NCBI RefSeq assembly: GCF_016405855.1
Contig: NZ_JAEFCA010000002.1
Coordinates: 691,031-755,030 of the forward strand
Length of the DNA stretch: 64,000 nucleotides
Direction of reading: 5' to 3'
From: Flavobacterium sp. IB48
Lineage (GTDB): Bacteria > Bacteroidota > Bacteroidia > Flavobacteriales > Flavobacteriaceae
The translations under genes and the position numbers were made by a program. Under the pieces are notes generated by a model. That model saw only the letters and a program-made list of their open reading frames with translations, did not search any database and was not told the DNA's origin. Positions 1 through 8,308 of the stretch are shown one piece after another. Position 1 is the first letter of the stretch, and each line of letters opens with the position of its first letter.

Positions 1-14
1 TGAAAACTAAGAAA

Positions 15-929
15 TTAAGAACCCTTGGATATTGAGGTCATTTTTTGCTTTATGGCAAAAATATGATGCGAATTAAAAACTAACACTGCGGTAAAAATGA
101 TACCGTATGCTGTAATCTGCAAAGGCGTAATATTTTCTTTGAAAAAAAAGGCCGCCAAACCAAATGCAATCATCGGATTAATGTTTAATAACATTCCAAC
201 TGTTGAAGAGTTGATTCCTGAAAGTGCATATAAATTGAGAAATAACGGAATTATAGTAAATACAATTGCAATGGTTTCAATGCAGAGATAAAACTTAAAT
301 TCCGTTGGAACCGGTCCCCCAAAAACCGGATAAAACGGTAATAAAAACAAGGCTGACAATGTGATATGAAAAGTCAAAACAATAAACTTATCAAAACCTC
401 TGTTAGCACGTTGGCTTACTAAATAAGCAGCATAAGTAAGCCCTATAATAATACTGAAAAACATATCCATTATATCGGTGTATGAGAGCAATATGCATCC
501 CGAAATACTTAATCCGACAGAAAGCCATTGTGTTTTTAGCAGTTTTTCTTTCAGTATAAAATAAGCCAATAAAGTTGTTAAAATTGGACAAACCAAATAT
601 GCCAAAGAAGCTGCTTTTACACTCACATGATTAACCACATAAATAAAGGTGAACCAGTTTGCCATCAAAAAAACACTTCCGCCAATATTCAGCAGAACCG
701 ATTTTCTTTTTTCTGATTTTGATAAAGCTTTAAAAATCTTAATCGTTTCTTTTATTTGTTTTCTTTTAAACAAAAAAGCAATTAAAAGCATTAAACCAGC
801 ACAACTGAAAACACGAAAAAACAAAATATCTAACGAAGGATATTCATGAATTGGCTTTAAAACCAAACTGAAAAGTCCCCACGTAATAAAGGCTGAAATC
901 GCCGCGATATAATACTTTGTTGTTTTCAC
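15..929 (-). CDS. EamA/DMT-family transporter
   Basis: This 304-residue protein is almost entirely hydrophobic, with about ten predicted membrane segments arranged as two EamA repeats. That is the layout of drug/metabolite exporters of the RarD/RhaT/EamA type in the inner membrane. The substrate cannot be read from the sequence; relatives move amino acids or small metabolites. It is transcribed divergently from a MocR-type aminotransferase regulator that starts about 105 bases away, a frequent pairing in which the regulator controls the exporter. The start at MKTTKYY gives a normal first membrane helix. The stop lies at the left edge of the window, and nothing further can be seen downstream. 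Confidence 0.85.
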   Translation of the reverse strand: MKTTKYYIAAISAFITWGLFSLVLKPIHEYPSLDILFFRVFSCAGLMLLIAFLFKRKQIKETIKIFKALSKSEKRKSVLLNIGGSVFLMANWFTFIYVVNHVSVKAASLAYLVCPILTTLLAYFILKEKLLKTQWLSVGLSISGCILLSYTDIMDMFFSIIIGLTYAAYLVSQRANRGFDKFIVLTFHITLSALFLLPFYPVFGGPVPTEFKFYLCIETIAIVFTIIPLFLNLYALSGINSSTVGMLLNINPMIAFGLAAFFFKENITPLQITAYGIIFTAVLVFNSHHIFAIKQKMTSISKGS

Positions 930-1034
930 AAAATTGCTTTTGAATTGTTTTCTTTTGATGACGCAAATTTCTTAAAAATAAAACAGCAATACAGATACAG
1001 TTTTTGTAAATTGCAGCATAACAGTTTTATTTTT

Positions 1035-2456
1035 ATGAAAAATTCGAATTACTTATATCTTCAATTTGCTGACCTCATCGAAAAACAGATCAAATCGGGA
1101 CTTTTAAATGTAGGCGACAAACTGCCATCTATACGAGAAGTCTGTGCTGAAACAGGTTATAGCATGAGCACGGTAAGTAAAGCATATTACGAAGTTGAAA
1201 GTCGTTCTTTGATCGAATCAAGACCACAATCGGGTTATTATGTAAGTAATATTTCGGCTAGAGCAATTCCAGAACCATCGGCAAGCAAACCGCTTTTAAC
1301 GCTTGAAAACATTGAACGCGAGGATTTGGTGGATTTGGTTTATGGCGATATGCGTAAAAAAGATATTACGATGCTTTCGCTTGGTTTTCCGTCAAATGAA
1401 TTACTTCCGATTGCGAAACTGAATAAAGGAATGGTTCAAGCCATGCGTCAACTTCCAAACAGCGGAACGAGTTATGAGGAAATTGAAGGAAATAGTAATT
1501 TAAGAAAAGAAATTGCGCGTTGGTCGTTTACTTGGGGCGGTTCCTTGACTGAAGATGATATTATAACGACTCCAGGTTGTATTTCGGCCATTTCAGATTG
1601 TTTATTAACGCTGACAAAACCAGGAGACACTATCATTACTGAAAGTCCAGTCTACTTTGGAATTCTGCAATTGGCGAGATCATTGGGTTTGTACGTAATG
1701 GAACTTCCAACCAATATGACAACAGGAATTGAAATTGAAGCAGTTAAAAAAACGCTTTCTACAAAGAAAGTAAAAGCCTGTGTTTTGATGAGTAATTTCA
1801 GTAATCCGTCGGGAAGCATGCTGCCAAACGAACATAAAAAGGAAATCGTCCGTTTAATGGATTTTTATAATGTTCCGCTAATTGAAGATGATATTCACGG
1901 TGATTTGTATTTTGGAACAAGCCGTCCGACAAACTGTAAAACGTATGATGAAAGCGGTATTGTTTTGTGCTGCAGTTCGGTTTCTAAAAGTCTGGCGCCA
2001 GGTTATCGCGTGGGTTGGGTTTCTCCAGGGAAGTTTAAAAAAGAAGTTCTGAGAACCAAATTGTACCATACGATCTCCAATTCTACCATTACACATGAAG
2101 TTGTTGGAGATTTCTTAAAAAATGGCCGTTACGAAAATCATCTGAGAAAAATTCGCCAAATTTTGAATCGAAACTGTACCAATTACATCAATACGGTTTT
2201 AGAGTCTTTTCCTGCGGGAACTAAAGTGAGCCAACCTCAAGGTGGATTTTTTCTTTGGGTCGAATTGGATAAAAAAATCGATACAGCCGCTTTTTACCAT
2301 TTAGCGCTTAAACATAATATTAGCATCGCTCCGGGAAGGATTTTTTCCTTCCAAAATCAATTTTCAAATTGTATGCGATTGAGTTTCGGACTGCCTTGGT
2401 CTAATGAATTGAGAACTGCAATTCAGACCTTGGGAAGGCTGACGAAACAACTCTAG
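1035..2456 (+). CDS. MocR-type GntR/aminotransferase regulator
   Basis: A 473-residue protein starting at MKNSNYLYLQF. It has an N-terminal GntR winged helix-turn-helix (about residues 1-75, including the DKLPSIREVC and STVSKAYYEVE segments) fused to a fold-type I aminotransferase domain (about 110-470). The PLP-lysine region is visible as SSVSKSLAPGYRVGW. Such MocR/PdxR proteins bind DNA in response to PLP or an amino-compound adduct. The frame is open back to 945, but the upstream 30 codons lack family similarity, so I chose the start at 1035. The divergent DMT exporter is the likely target. The substrate or effector is not identifiable. Confidence 0.88.
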   Translation: MKNSNYLYLQFADLIEKQIKSGLLNVGDKLPSIREVCAETGYSMSTVSKAYYEVESRSLIESRPQSGYYVSNISARAIPEPSASKPLLTLENIEREDLVDLVYGDMRKKDITMLSLGFPSNELLPIAKLNKGMVQAMRQLPNSGTSYEEIEGNSNLRKEIARWSFTWGGSLTEDDIITTPGCISAISDCLLTLTKPGDTIITESPVYFGILQLARSLGLYVMELPTNMTTGIEIEAVKKTLSTKKVKACVLMSNFSNPSGSMLPNEHKKEIVRLMDFYNVPLIEDDIHGDLYFGTSRPTNCKTYDESGIVLCCSSVSKSLAPGYRVGWVSPGKFKKEVLRTKLYHTISNSTITHEVVGDFLKNGRYENHLRKIRQILNRNCTNYINTVLESFPAGTKVSQPQGGFFLWVELDKKIDTAAFYHLALKHNISIAPGRIFSFQNQFSNCMRLSFGLPWSNELRTAIQTLGRLTKQL

Positions 2457-2480
2457 ACTCTAAAAAATCAACGCAATATT

Positions 2481-2646
2481 GTCATTTCGACGTAAGGAGA
2501 AATCTCTGCGAGAAGCTCAGCAAAGATTGGAAAATTGTTACGGAGTTACTTGTGGAGATTTCTCCTTACGTCGAAATGACAAACTATGAGGTAATCTATT
2601 CTTTGTAGAATTTCTTGTGTGATTTCTCCTTACGTCGAAATGACAA
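2481..2646. repeat. Inverted GTCATTTCGAC repeat cluster
   Basis: A 26-base arm at 2481-2506 (GTCATTTCGACGTAAGGAGA and six more bases) is repeated in perfect inverted orientation at 2555-2580. A third arm in the second orientation lies at 2621-2646. A close relative with GAAGG in place of GTAAGG forms the inverted repeat at 61158-61255. The cluster fills most of the 294-base gap between the MocR gene and the convergent bestrophin gene, and no coding sequence is seen in the gap. It looks like a dispersed, palindrome-forming chromosomal repeat. Confidence 0.9.
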
Positions 2647-2681
2647 GACTTTGCGGTAATTTCTACATGATTAAATTTCAT

Positions 2682-2718
2682 AAAAAAAAATTGGACAGCG
2701 CAACTACTCACTGTCCAA
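2682..2718 (-). terminator. Terminator after bestrophin gene
   Basis: An 8-base stem, TTGGACAG (2691-2698) with CTGTCCAA (2711-2718), is followed on the minus strand by nine consecutive T residues. This is a typical intrinsic terminator 33 bases past the stop codon of the bestrophin-like gene. Confidence 0.8.
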
Positions 2719-2750
2719 CCAACAATTAACTCAAGACCAAAATTAAATAG

Positions 2751-3698
2751 TTATAAGACAAAATAAGCGTCCTTTTCGACTTTCTTAGGTTCGTCTTTTA
2801 AGTCAAATTCTTTAAGAATATCAAATTCACTTTGATATTCGTTTAGCATTTGCTTGATATTTTTTTCAATTGTATTTGCAATTGAAGTAACTGGCGTATC
2901 TGTAGGTCTGTTTTCGAACGGATCTTGCAAATGAATCGCCATTCTTTCGATTAAAAAGAAAGCAGCACCAATTGCCGTAATCAAAGGAATCGCAAACCAG
3001 CTCAACACACTTGTTAATCCGAAAGGCAATAGGAAAATAAACAAACACAAAGTCAATCTAATGTACATACTATATGTTGTTGGGAAAATCGTGTTTTTAA
3101 TTCGCTCACATTTCCCCATTTCATCACATAATCTAGATAAAGTATTATCGATTTCAACCTGCTGATACATGTTGATTTTCTTTTCGTTTTTAGCCGTTCT
3201 TAAATCTCTTGCATGTAGCATCAAAATTGCATTTGGAACGTTCTGATGATTTTTGATGTATCTGATTTCTTCTTCGCTAATTAAGCCTTCAATCGGCTTT
3301 ATTGCATCTCTATTTCTAAGCGACTCTCCTAAACTATAACACCATGCAATTTGTCTTTTAGCAAAATTTTCTTTGAATTCACTTGCTTCAACAGAGAAAT
3401 CTGGATCGTCGTAAAATGTTAAAACCTGACGAATCAAGGTTCTAGAATCGTTTACAACAGCACCCCAAACAATTCTGGCTTCCCACCATCTGTCATAAGC
3501 CTGATTGGACTTAAAGGCTAATAATAAGGAAATAATGGTTCCGATCATGGTCGGAATGGCAATCGGGATATCTACAGGCAAATTGATGAAATAATGATGA
3601 AAAATTTCAAATAGTATGGTATAAGCCAACACTAAAACAATTTCTACTTTAATTTTCCCGAGAACGTACTTCATTGGTATTCTTTTCTTTAATAACAT
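2751..3698 (-). CDS. Bestrophin-family anion channel (UPF0187)
   Basis: A 315-residue membrane protein of the bacterial bestrophin family, whose members form pentameric chloride or anion channels in the inner membrane. Recognition rests on an N-terminal membrane hairpin followed by a segment containing FKSNQAYDRWWEARIVWG, a hallmark of the family, and a second hydrophobic pair at about 210-250. The length is usual. A later start at MKYVLGKIK (8 codons in) is also possible. It is followed by its own terminator. The next gene upstream is a stress-type protein, separated from it by a ctaag-type repeat. Confidence 0.85.
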   Translation of the reverse strand: MLLKKRIPMKYVLGKIKVEIVLVLAYTILFEIFHHYFINLPVDIPIAIPTMIGTIISLLLAFKSNQAYDRWWEARIVWGAVVNDSRTLIRQVLTFYDDPDFSVEASEFKENFAKRQIAWCYSLGESLRNRDAIKPIEGLISEEEIRYIKNHQNVPNAILMLHARDLRTAKNEKKINMYQQVEIDNTLSRLCDEMGKCERIKNTIFPTTYSMYIRLTLCLFIFLLPFGLTSVLSWFAIPLITAIGAAFFLIERMAIHLQDPFENRPTDTPVTSIANTIEKNIKQMLNEYQSEFDILKEFDLKDEPKKVEKDAYFVL

Positions 3699-3727
3699 AT
3701 TTTCGGTTTTAAATTAATAATTTTTGA

Positions 3728-3812
3728 GAGGCTAAGATTCTAAGTTTCTAAGGTGCTAAGAATTAAAAAACTTAGAAACTTAGTGTCTTAGTAGCTTAGA
3801 ATCTCAGACTCT
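3728..3812. repeat. ctaag/cttag word repeat, inverted
   Basis: The gap between the bestrophin and stress-protein genes is made of alternating short words. Several ctaag-containing words are followed by several cttag-containing words, including a perfect 13-base inverted pair, CTAAGTTTCTAAG with CTTAGAAACTTAG. The same word repeat recurs at 36556-36645 and 38495-38532, both inside the arginine operon. Confidence 0.85.
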
Positions 3813-4534
3813 TAAACCATCTCTTCGTACAATGAAAGAACAGGAAGTCCTAATTTTTCATTGACATTTTCTTTTTTTGATTTTTTAAATTTGATTTTCT
3901 CGCCTTTTCTCGTTTCTACCAACATATCAATATTATGTTTAGAAATGGCTTCTGATAAAAATGGAGCAACGTTTTCGTAGTCGTCTTCAAAACTGGCAGT
4001 TTGGCTTACGATTTCGAAAGAGAAATTGGCGCTTAAGAAATCCTGAACGTCTTTTACATGAATGTTCACGCTCGAATTTTCTACATAAAGTGCTTTATGG
4101 AAAACCTCTTTATTAGCTTCTGTACTTAAATGCAGAATCGGACATTTCTGATTTCCTGCCAATTGCACTAAATATTGATGAATTCTTTTTGTTTCTTGTT
4201 TATAAGAATGAGTAAGAATGACCAATTTTACTGAAAAGACATCTATCAGTCTTTTAAAAATTGGTGCTGAAAGTCCGTATTGATTATGGACTTTTAATTT
4301 TATGTTTGAAGTGTGTTCAACAATATATCGGCAGGTTTCTAGAACTTCTTCCTGACTTCTGGTAAGTCCAGATTTCATTTCTCTTAAAAAACCAGAAGAA
4401 GAAAACGTATCAGGCGCTTCTGAAACTAATACTAAAATAATTTCTGATTCAGTATTTTTAGACTGATTTACCGCAGATTTAACAGCCGAGATTGTATCAT
4501 CTTTTAAAGTCGTAGGTATAAGAAAATTTTTCAT
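3812..4534 (-). CDS. UspA-like universal stress protein
   Basis: A 240-residue soluble protein beginning MKNFLIPTTLKDD. It resembles the tandem universal-stress-protein layout of Bacteroidota: a Rossmann-like beginning with IILVLVSEAP, a mid-protein KLVILTHS segment and a second, more degenerate half. I do not see a clear ATP-binding glycine motif, so it may be a non-nucleotide-binding member. It sits between the bestrophin gene and a two-component system on the same strand. Its role is unknown, and membership of the Usp superfamily is inferred from pattern only. Confidence 0.55.
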   Translation of the reverse strand: MKNFLIPTTLKDDTISAVKSAVNQSKNTESEIILVLVSEAPDTFSSSGFLREMKSGLTRSQEEVLETCRYIVEHTSNIKLKVHNQYGLSAPIFKRLIDVFSVKLVILTHSYKQETKRIHQYLVQLAGNQKCPILHLSTEANKEVFHKALYVENSSVNIHVKDVQDFLSANFSFEIVSQTASFEDDYENVAPFLSEAISKHNIDMLVETRKGEKIKFKKSKKENVNEKLGLPVLSLYEEMV

Positions 4535-4616
4535 AAGTATATCTTTTAGTTTATACTTACAAAATAACTATCCGGAAATTAGACCTTTATTAATCTAAAA
4601 TTAGAATTTTCTAAAA

Positions 4617-5999
4617 TTAAACATTAGATTTTTTAATGTTGCCTTTTTTAAAAATGATCGTAACGATAGTTCCTTTATTTTGCTCAGATTGCACTTGCAG
4701 CTCTCCATCATGCATTCTAATGATTTTAGAAGCTAACGGAAGTCCTAAACCGTAACCAATGTATTTGGCAGCGATTTTACCTCTAAAGAAAGGCTCATAT
4801 AAATGCGGAATATCTTCAGGCGGAATACCGATTCCGATATCATTGATCGTGATTTTAATCATTTCTTTATTAGCAGAAAGATTCACAAACACTTCATTAT
4901 TATCAGAATACTTTACTCCGTTTGTAATAATATTATTGATTGCCAATTCTAAAAGCGGTTTATTACATGGCAACAATAATAAATTAGAATCTTCTGGAGC
5001 AAAATTAAGTTTAATGCTTACTCGATTGTCTGGATAAATCTTATCAAGATCAGATTTCACATCCAATAATAACTCATCCATTCGGGCAATGTCAGACACT
5101 TGTTTTTGTCCGTCATAACCTGTTTGAGTCAATTTTAGCAAGCTTTCTGTTAAGTTTCCTAATCTTGAAGCCTGACTGTATATATTTTGTAGAGATTCTA
5201 CATATTCATGCTGTTGTCTTTCTTTAAGCAACATAATTTCTGCTTCGGCAATAATTGTTGTTATTGGCGTTTTTAATTCGTGAGAAGCATTATTAATAAA
5301 GTTCGCTTGAATCTCAAAAGAGGTTTCCAAACGATCCAGCATATTATTAAAAGTATTGGTCAAATCTGAAATTTCATCAGAATTTTTGACTTCTGGAAGA
5401 CGATTATGCAGATTAGAAGCACTAATTCTTTTTACTTCTTTTGTAATTCTTGCTACAGGATCGATAACTCGTTTTGCTAAAAATCGTCCTAAAAGAAACG
5501 CTAGAATCACAAAACCGATTCCGCCAAAAAGCATAATTTTGACAATATAAACGGTTGTGTCTTTCCCTTTACGATCTCTCGCGCTAACAATTACAATATA
5601 CTTTTGATTGTTTTCTTGAAAAATCTGTCCTAAATAATATTTATTATCTCTTTCAAAAGAATCTTTTCCTGTTTTTAAAATATTGGTGTAAAACGTATTC
5701 GGAAGATTCAGATTTGTATTATAATCAAAACTGTTATGGCTATTTATTTTTAATACATATTCTTCTTCTTCAATTAATTCCTCAAGACCATTTTTTTGAA
5801 GATTTTTATAATATTTAATTTTCTCTGGGTCTTTTTGAAAATGAATTGAAGCGACAATTTTTGCTCTATCATCTAATCGCTTTAAAAAGTGATATCTATT
5901 GTTTTCCCTAAAAAGAAAAAACACGATAATACACAATAGCGAAGTACTAAAGGTAGAAAGGGCAACATAATTGAAAGTGATTTTTTTTCTAATATCCAT
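4617..5999 (-). CDS. Sensor histidine kinase
   Basis: A 460-residue membrane-bound kinase. One membrane segment lies near residues 12-31 and a second near 152-172, with a periplasmic sensor region of about 120 residues between them. A HAMP linker follows, then HisKA with the phospho-acceptor His240 in SHELKTP. The HATPase domain has an N box (NNIITNGVKYS), DIGIGIP and GYGLGLPLA. Its start is one base after the stop of the partner response regulator, so the two are translationally coupled. The architecture matches OmpR-type partner kinases of the CusS/RprX class. The signal is unknown; the neighbouring channel and outer-membrane barrel suggest an envelope theme but prove nothing. Confidence 0.9.
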   Translation of the reverse strand: MDIRKKITFNYVALSTFSTSLLCIIVFFLFRENNRYHFLKRLDDRAKIVASIHFQKDPEKIKYYKNLQKNGLEELIEEEEYVLKINSHNSFDYNTNLNLPNTFYTNILKTGKDSFERDNKYYLGQIFQENNQKYIVIVSARDRKGKDTTVYIVKIMLFGGIGFVILAFLLGRFLAKRVIDPVARITKEVKRISASNLHNRLPEVKNSDEISDLTNTFNNMLDRLETSFEIQANFINNASHELKTPITTIIAEAEIMLLKERQQHEYVESLQNIYSQASRLGNLTESLLKLTQTGYDGQKQVSDIARMDELLLDVKSDLDKIYPDNRVSIKLNFAPEDSNLLLLPCNKPLLELAINNIITNGVKYSDNNEVFVNLSANKEMIKITINDIGIGIPPEDIPHLYEPFFRGKIAAKYIGYGLGLPLASKIIRMHDGELQVQSEQNKGTIVTIIFKKGNIKKSNV

Positions 6000-6000
6000 A

Positions 6001-6675
6001 TTATGGCTTAATTACATAACCTAAACCCTTCATGGTATGAATCAGTTTGGTTGAAAAAGGCTTATCTATCTTTCTTCTTAAGTACGTAATATAAACATCG
6101 ACAACGTTGGTATTCATGTCAAAATTAATATCCCAAACATTATCCAAAATCTGATCGCGCGAAACGATTCTGCCAGTATTTTTAGCTAAATAATATAATA
6201 GTTTGAATTCTTTGGCAGTTAAAACAATGTTTTCTCCATCTCTTTTAACCGTTTTGGCACGTCCGTTTATTTCTAAATCGGCAATTGTGATAGTATCTAT
6301 TTTTTCTGTTTCCTGTTGCGATCTTCTGTAGAGCGCATTTATTCTGGCATCTAATTCGCCAAATTTAAACGGCTTTACCAAATAATCATCAGCTCCAGCG
6401 TTTAATCCCGTTACAATGTTTTCTGAAGTTCCTAAAGCTGTTAATAACAAAATAGGTACAAAGTTTTTTGCTGCACGAAGTCTTCTGCAAATTTCAATTC
6501 CGTTGACATCAGGAAGCATCACATCCAAAATTACTACATCGAAGGTATAATTATGAATCATTTCCATAGCCGTTTTACCGTCCATTGCAACGCTTACTTC
6601 ATTATTATTTTCTGCAAACCCTTTACGTAATATCGATAATAGATTTGGTTCGTCTTCAACTATCAGTAATTTCAT
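6001..6675 (-). CDS. OmpR-family response regulator
   Basis: A 224-residue regulator starting MKLLIVEDEPN. The receiver domain shows the acidic pair in VEDE, phospho-acceptor Asp51 in ILDVMLPD, and the switch lysine in DDYLVKPF. A C-terminal winged helix of the OmpR/PhoB type includes LTAKEFKLLYYLAKN and VDVYITYLRRKID. The frame extends upstream to 6732, but those 19 residues do not belong to the family, so I place the start at 6675. It precedes the sensor kinase by one base and forms an operon with it. Confidence 0.92.
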   Translation of the reverse strand: MKLLIVEDEPNLLSILRKGFAENNNEVSVAMDGKTAMEMIHNYTFDVVILDVMLPDVNGIEICRRLRAAKNFVPILLLTALGTSENIVTGLNAGADDYLVKPFKFGELDARINALYRRSQQETEKIDTITIADLEINGRAKTVKRDGENIVLTAKEFKLLYYLAKNTGRIVSRDQILDNVWDINFDMNTNVVDVYITYLRRKIDKPFSTKLIHTMKGLGYVIKP

Positions 6676-6697
6676 CTTAAGAAGTGTGTATATACAA

Positions 6698-6705
6698 CAA
6701 AAATA
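6698..6705 (-). promoter_or_regulatory. -7 box before response regulator
   Basis: TATTTTTG on the minus strand matches the Bacteroidota TAnnTTTG element, 22 bases before the response-regulator start codon. A well-spaced TTG at -33 is not clear. Confidence 0.5.
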
Positions 6706-6764
6706 GGAATACAATTTAACATAATTTGACACAACATTACAAATTATGATTTAATTATGAAGAA

Positions 6765-6796
6765 TAAAAAAAGCAACCCTTACAGCCTGCTTTTTC
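6765..6796 (-). terminator. Terminator after BamA-like gene
   Basis: On the minus strand, AAAAAGCA and TGCTTTTT flank an 11-base loop and run into further T residues. It lies about 90 bases past the stop of the outer-membrane barrel gene. Confidence 0.55.
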
Positions 6797-6886
6797 ATAT
6801 TTTTTTAGGGTTAAAGCTTATTAATCTTAATTTTTGAAATAAAAGAGAAGTGTTGCGTTTAAACTAAATTGTAGTTTTTATTACAT

Positions 6887-8158
6887 TTAAAAAGTCTCTC
6901 CAGCATTCAAATAGAATCCTTTAGAATTATTTCCCCACGCATAATCTGCAATAAGATTGGTTCTAGTTGCTTTATCAATTAAAATACGGAGTCCGAAACC
7001 GAAAGCTGGTTGAACATATTGAAAAAGTTTTGTATTAGTGTCTGGATTACTTGTTGTTACGAAGTTTGTAAAAACCGTTCCGCTGAACATTTGATCGCAA
7101 CTAAGCGGAAACCTAAATTCTGTTGCTAGATAAATTAAATTTGTTCCTCTAAATAATCCCTGTGTATATCCCTCACCGCTTCGACTACGCTGATCCCAAC
7201 CAATTGCTGGCAAATTCAAGTATGGAACTTTTCCTTTGGTTACAAATTGTCCATAAGTCCAAAGCGCTAGAATGTATCGTTTATCTTTTTGCGAAACCGG
7301 AATAAAATTTCGATATTCGGCATACAAAACATTACTTACTTCTTGATTGTCAAATATCTCTGGATTAAAACGGTAATTTATATTAGCAAACCAGCCGTGC
7401 GTTGCATTCACCTGATTATCTCTTGAATCGTAAACCAAATTTAGACTCACACCGTTTAAAAAATATTCTGATTCATCAAATCCATATTTCTGATTATAAT
7501 TATAATGGTAAGTAAATTTTCCATTTGCAACATCAAGGTCTTTATCAACAATACTCGAATACCAATCAATATTGACACCGCCGCCGACGTAAAAATTTGG
7601 ATGAACTTGAAAGGAAACTGATTGATGAAATTTAAAATAATTATAATCCATTGGTTCAGCAATAGAATCAATGCTGAAACCAGGCTCCTGATTGCGACGA
7701 GGCGGAATAATATTTGTTCCTAAACCGTAATTAGGTTGCGAAAATATATACAAACGATAATCACCACTCAAAAATATTCTATTATTTTTCAATAGAATAT
7801 TATTCTTAACGTTTACAAGCCATTGCTTTTTTGTTGTGTATGTTATTCCGACATTGGCTATTGAATATTTATCGGCTTTTTCTTTTCCTTTAAAAGTATA
7901 TTGAGCTACAGCGCCATAAAAGAAACCTGTGGCAGGTTGAGAGCCGATTGCTGGAATAATTAAGAAGAAGCTGTTTTTTATTGGTTTTACAACATAAATA
8001 GAATCCTTTTTTTTGAAGATTTCTAATATTGTTCTAGGAGGACAAATTTTAGAACTGTCAATCTCGGTTTGGGCATTCAAATTAAGTTGAATAAAAAAAA
8101 GCAACCATAAGATTTTAAATTTATTCTGAAAATAATTATTTTTTAAAAATTTTACCAT
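6887..8158 (-). CDS. BamA/TamA-type outer-membrane barrel, no POTRA
   Basis: A 423-residue protein with a signal peptide (about residues 1-29, ending LNLNAQ). The remainder is rich in alternating aromatic beta strands and ends in a C-terminal FYLNAGETF strand with a terminal Phe, as outer-membrane barrels do. The stretch VYDSRDNQVNATHGWFANI is typical of the bacterial surface-antigen (D15/BamA) barrel. The protein is too short to carry POTRA domains, so it is not BamA itself. It is the short barrel-only form common in Bacteroidota, and its partner or cargo is unknown. Confidence 0.8.
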   Translation of the reverse strand: MVKFLKNNYFQNKFKILWLLFFIQLNLNAQTEIDSSKICPPRTILEIFKKKDSIYVVKPIKNSFFLIIPAIGSQPATGFFYGAVAQYTFKGKEKADKYSIANVGITYTTKKQWLVNVKNNILLKNNRIFLSGDYRLYIFSQPNYGLGTNIIPPRRNQEPGFSIDSIAEPMDYNYFKFHQSVSFQVHPNFYVGGGVNIDWYSSIVDKDLDVANGKFTYHYNYNQKYGFDESEYFLNGVSLNLVYDSRDNQVNATHGWFANINYRFNPEIFDNQEVSNVLYAEYRNFIPVSQKDKRYILALWTYGQFVTKGKVPYLNLPAIGWDQRSRSGEGYTQGLFRGTNLIYLATEFRFPLSCDQMFSGTVFTNFVTTSNPDTNTKLFQYVQPAFGFGLRILIDKATRTNLIADYAWGNNSKGFYLNAGETF

Positions 8159-8251
8159 GCGAAAGTTTTAATTTTTTATAACAATAATCAATTCATATGT
8201 AAATATATAGCTTATTTTCAACATTTTAGACTTACAATCCAATAAAATTAA

Positions 8252-8283
8252 AATAAAAAAAGCCGTCAGATAAATGACGGCTT
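8252..8283 (-). terminator. Terminator after aspA
   Basis: A perfect 9-base stem (AAGCCGTCA 8260-8268 with TGACGGCTT 8275-8283) is followed on the minus strand by a T run. It begins 26 bases past the aspartase stop codon. Confidence 0.9.
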
Positions 8284-8308
8284 GCTATTATATTTTTTAT
8301 GGGAATCC

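Noticed and set aside
945..1034. Thirty extra N-terminal codons of the MocR gene
   Set aside because: The GntR domain begins at MKNSNYLYLQF; the extension lacks similarity and lies in the divergent promoter region.
2481..2646. Repeat cluster as a possible CRISPR array
   Set aside because: Arms are inverted, not direct, with unequal spacing and no cas genes nearby.
6887..8158. Assignment as BamA
   Set aside because: No POTRA domains and only 423 residues; only the barrel part of the family is present.
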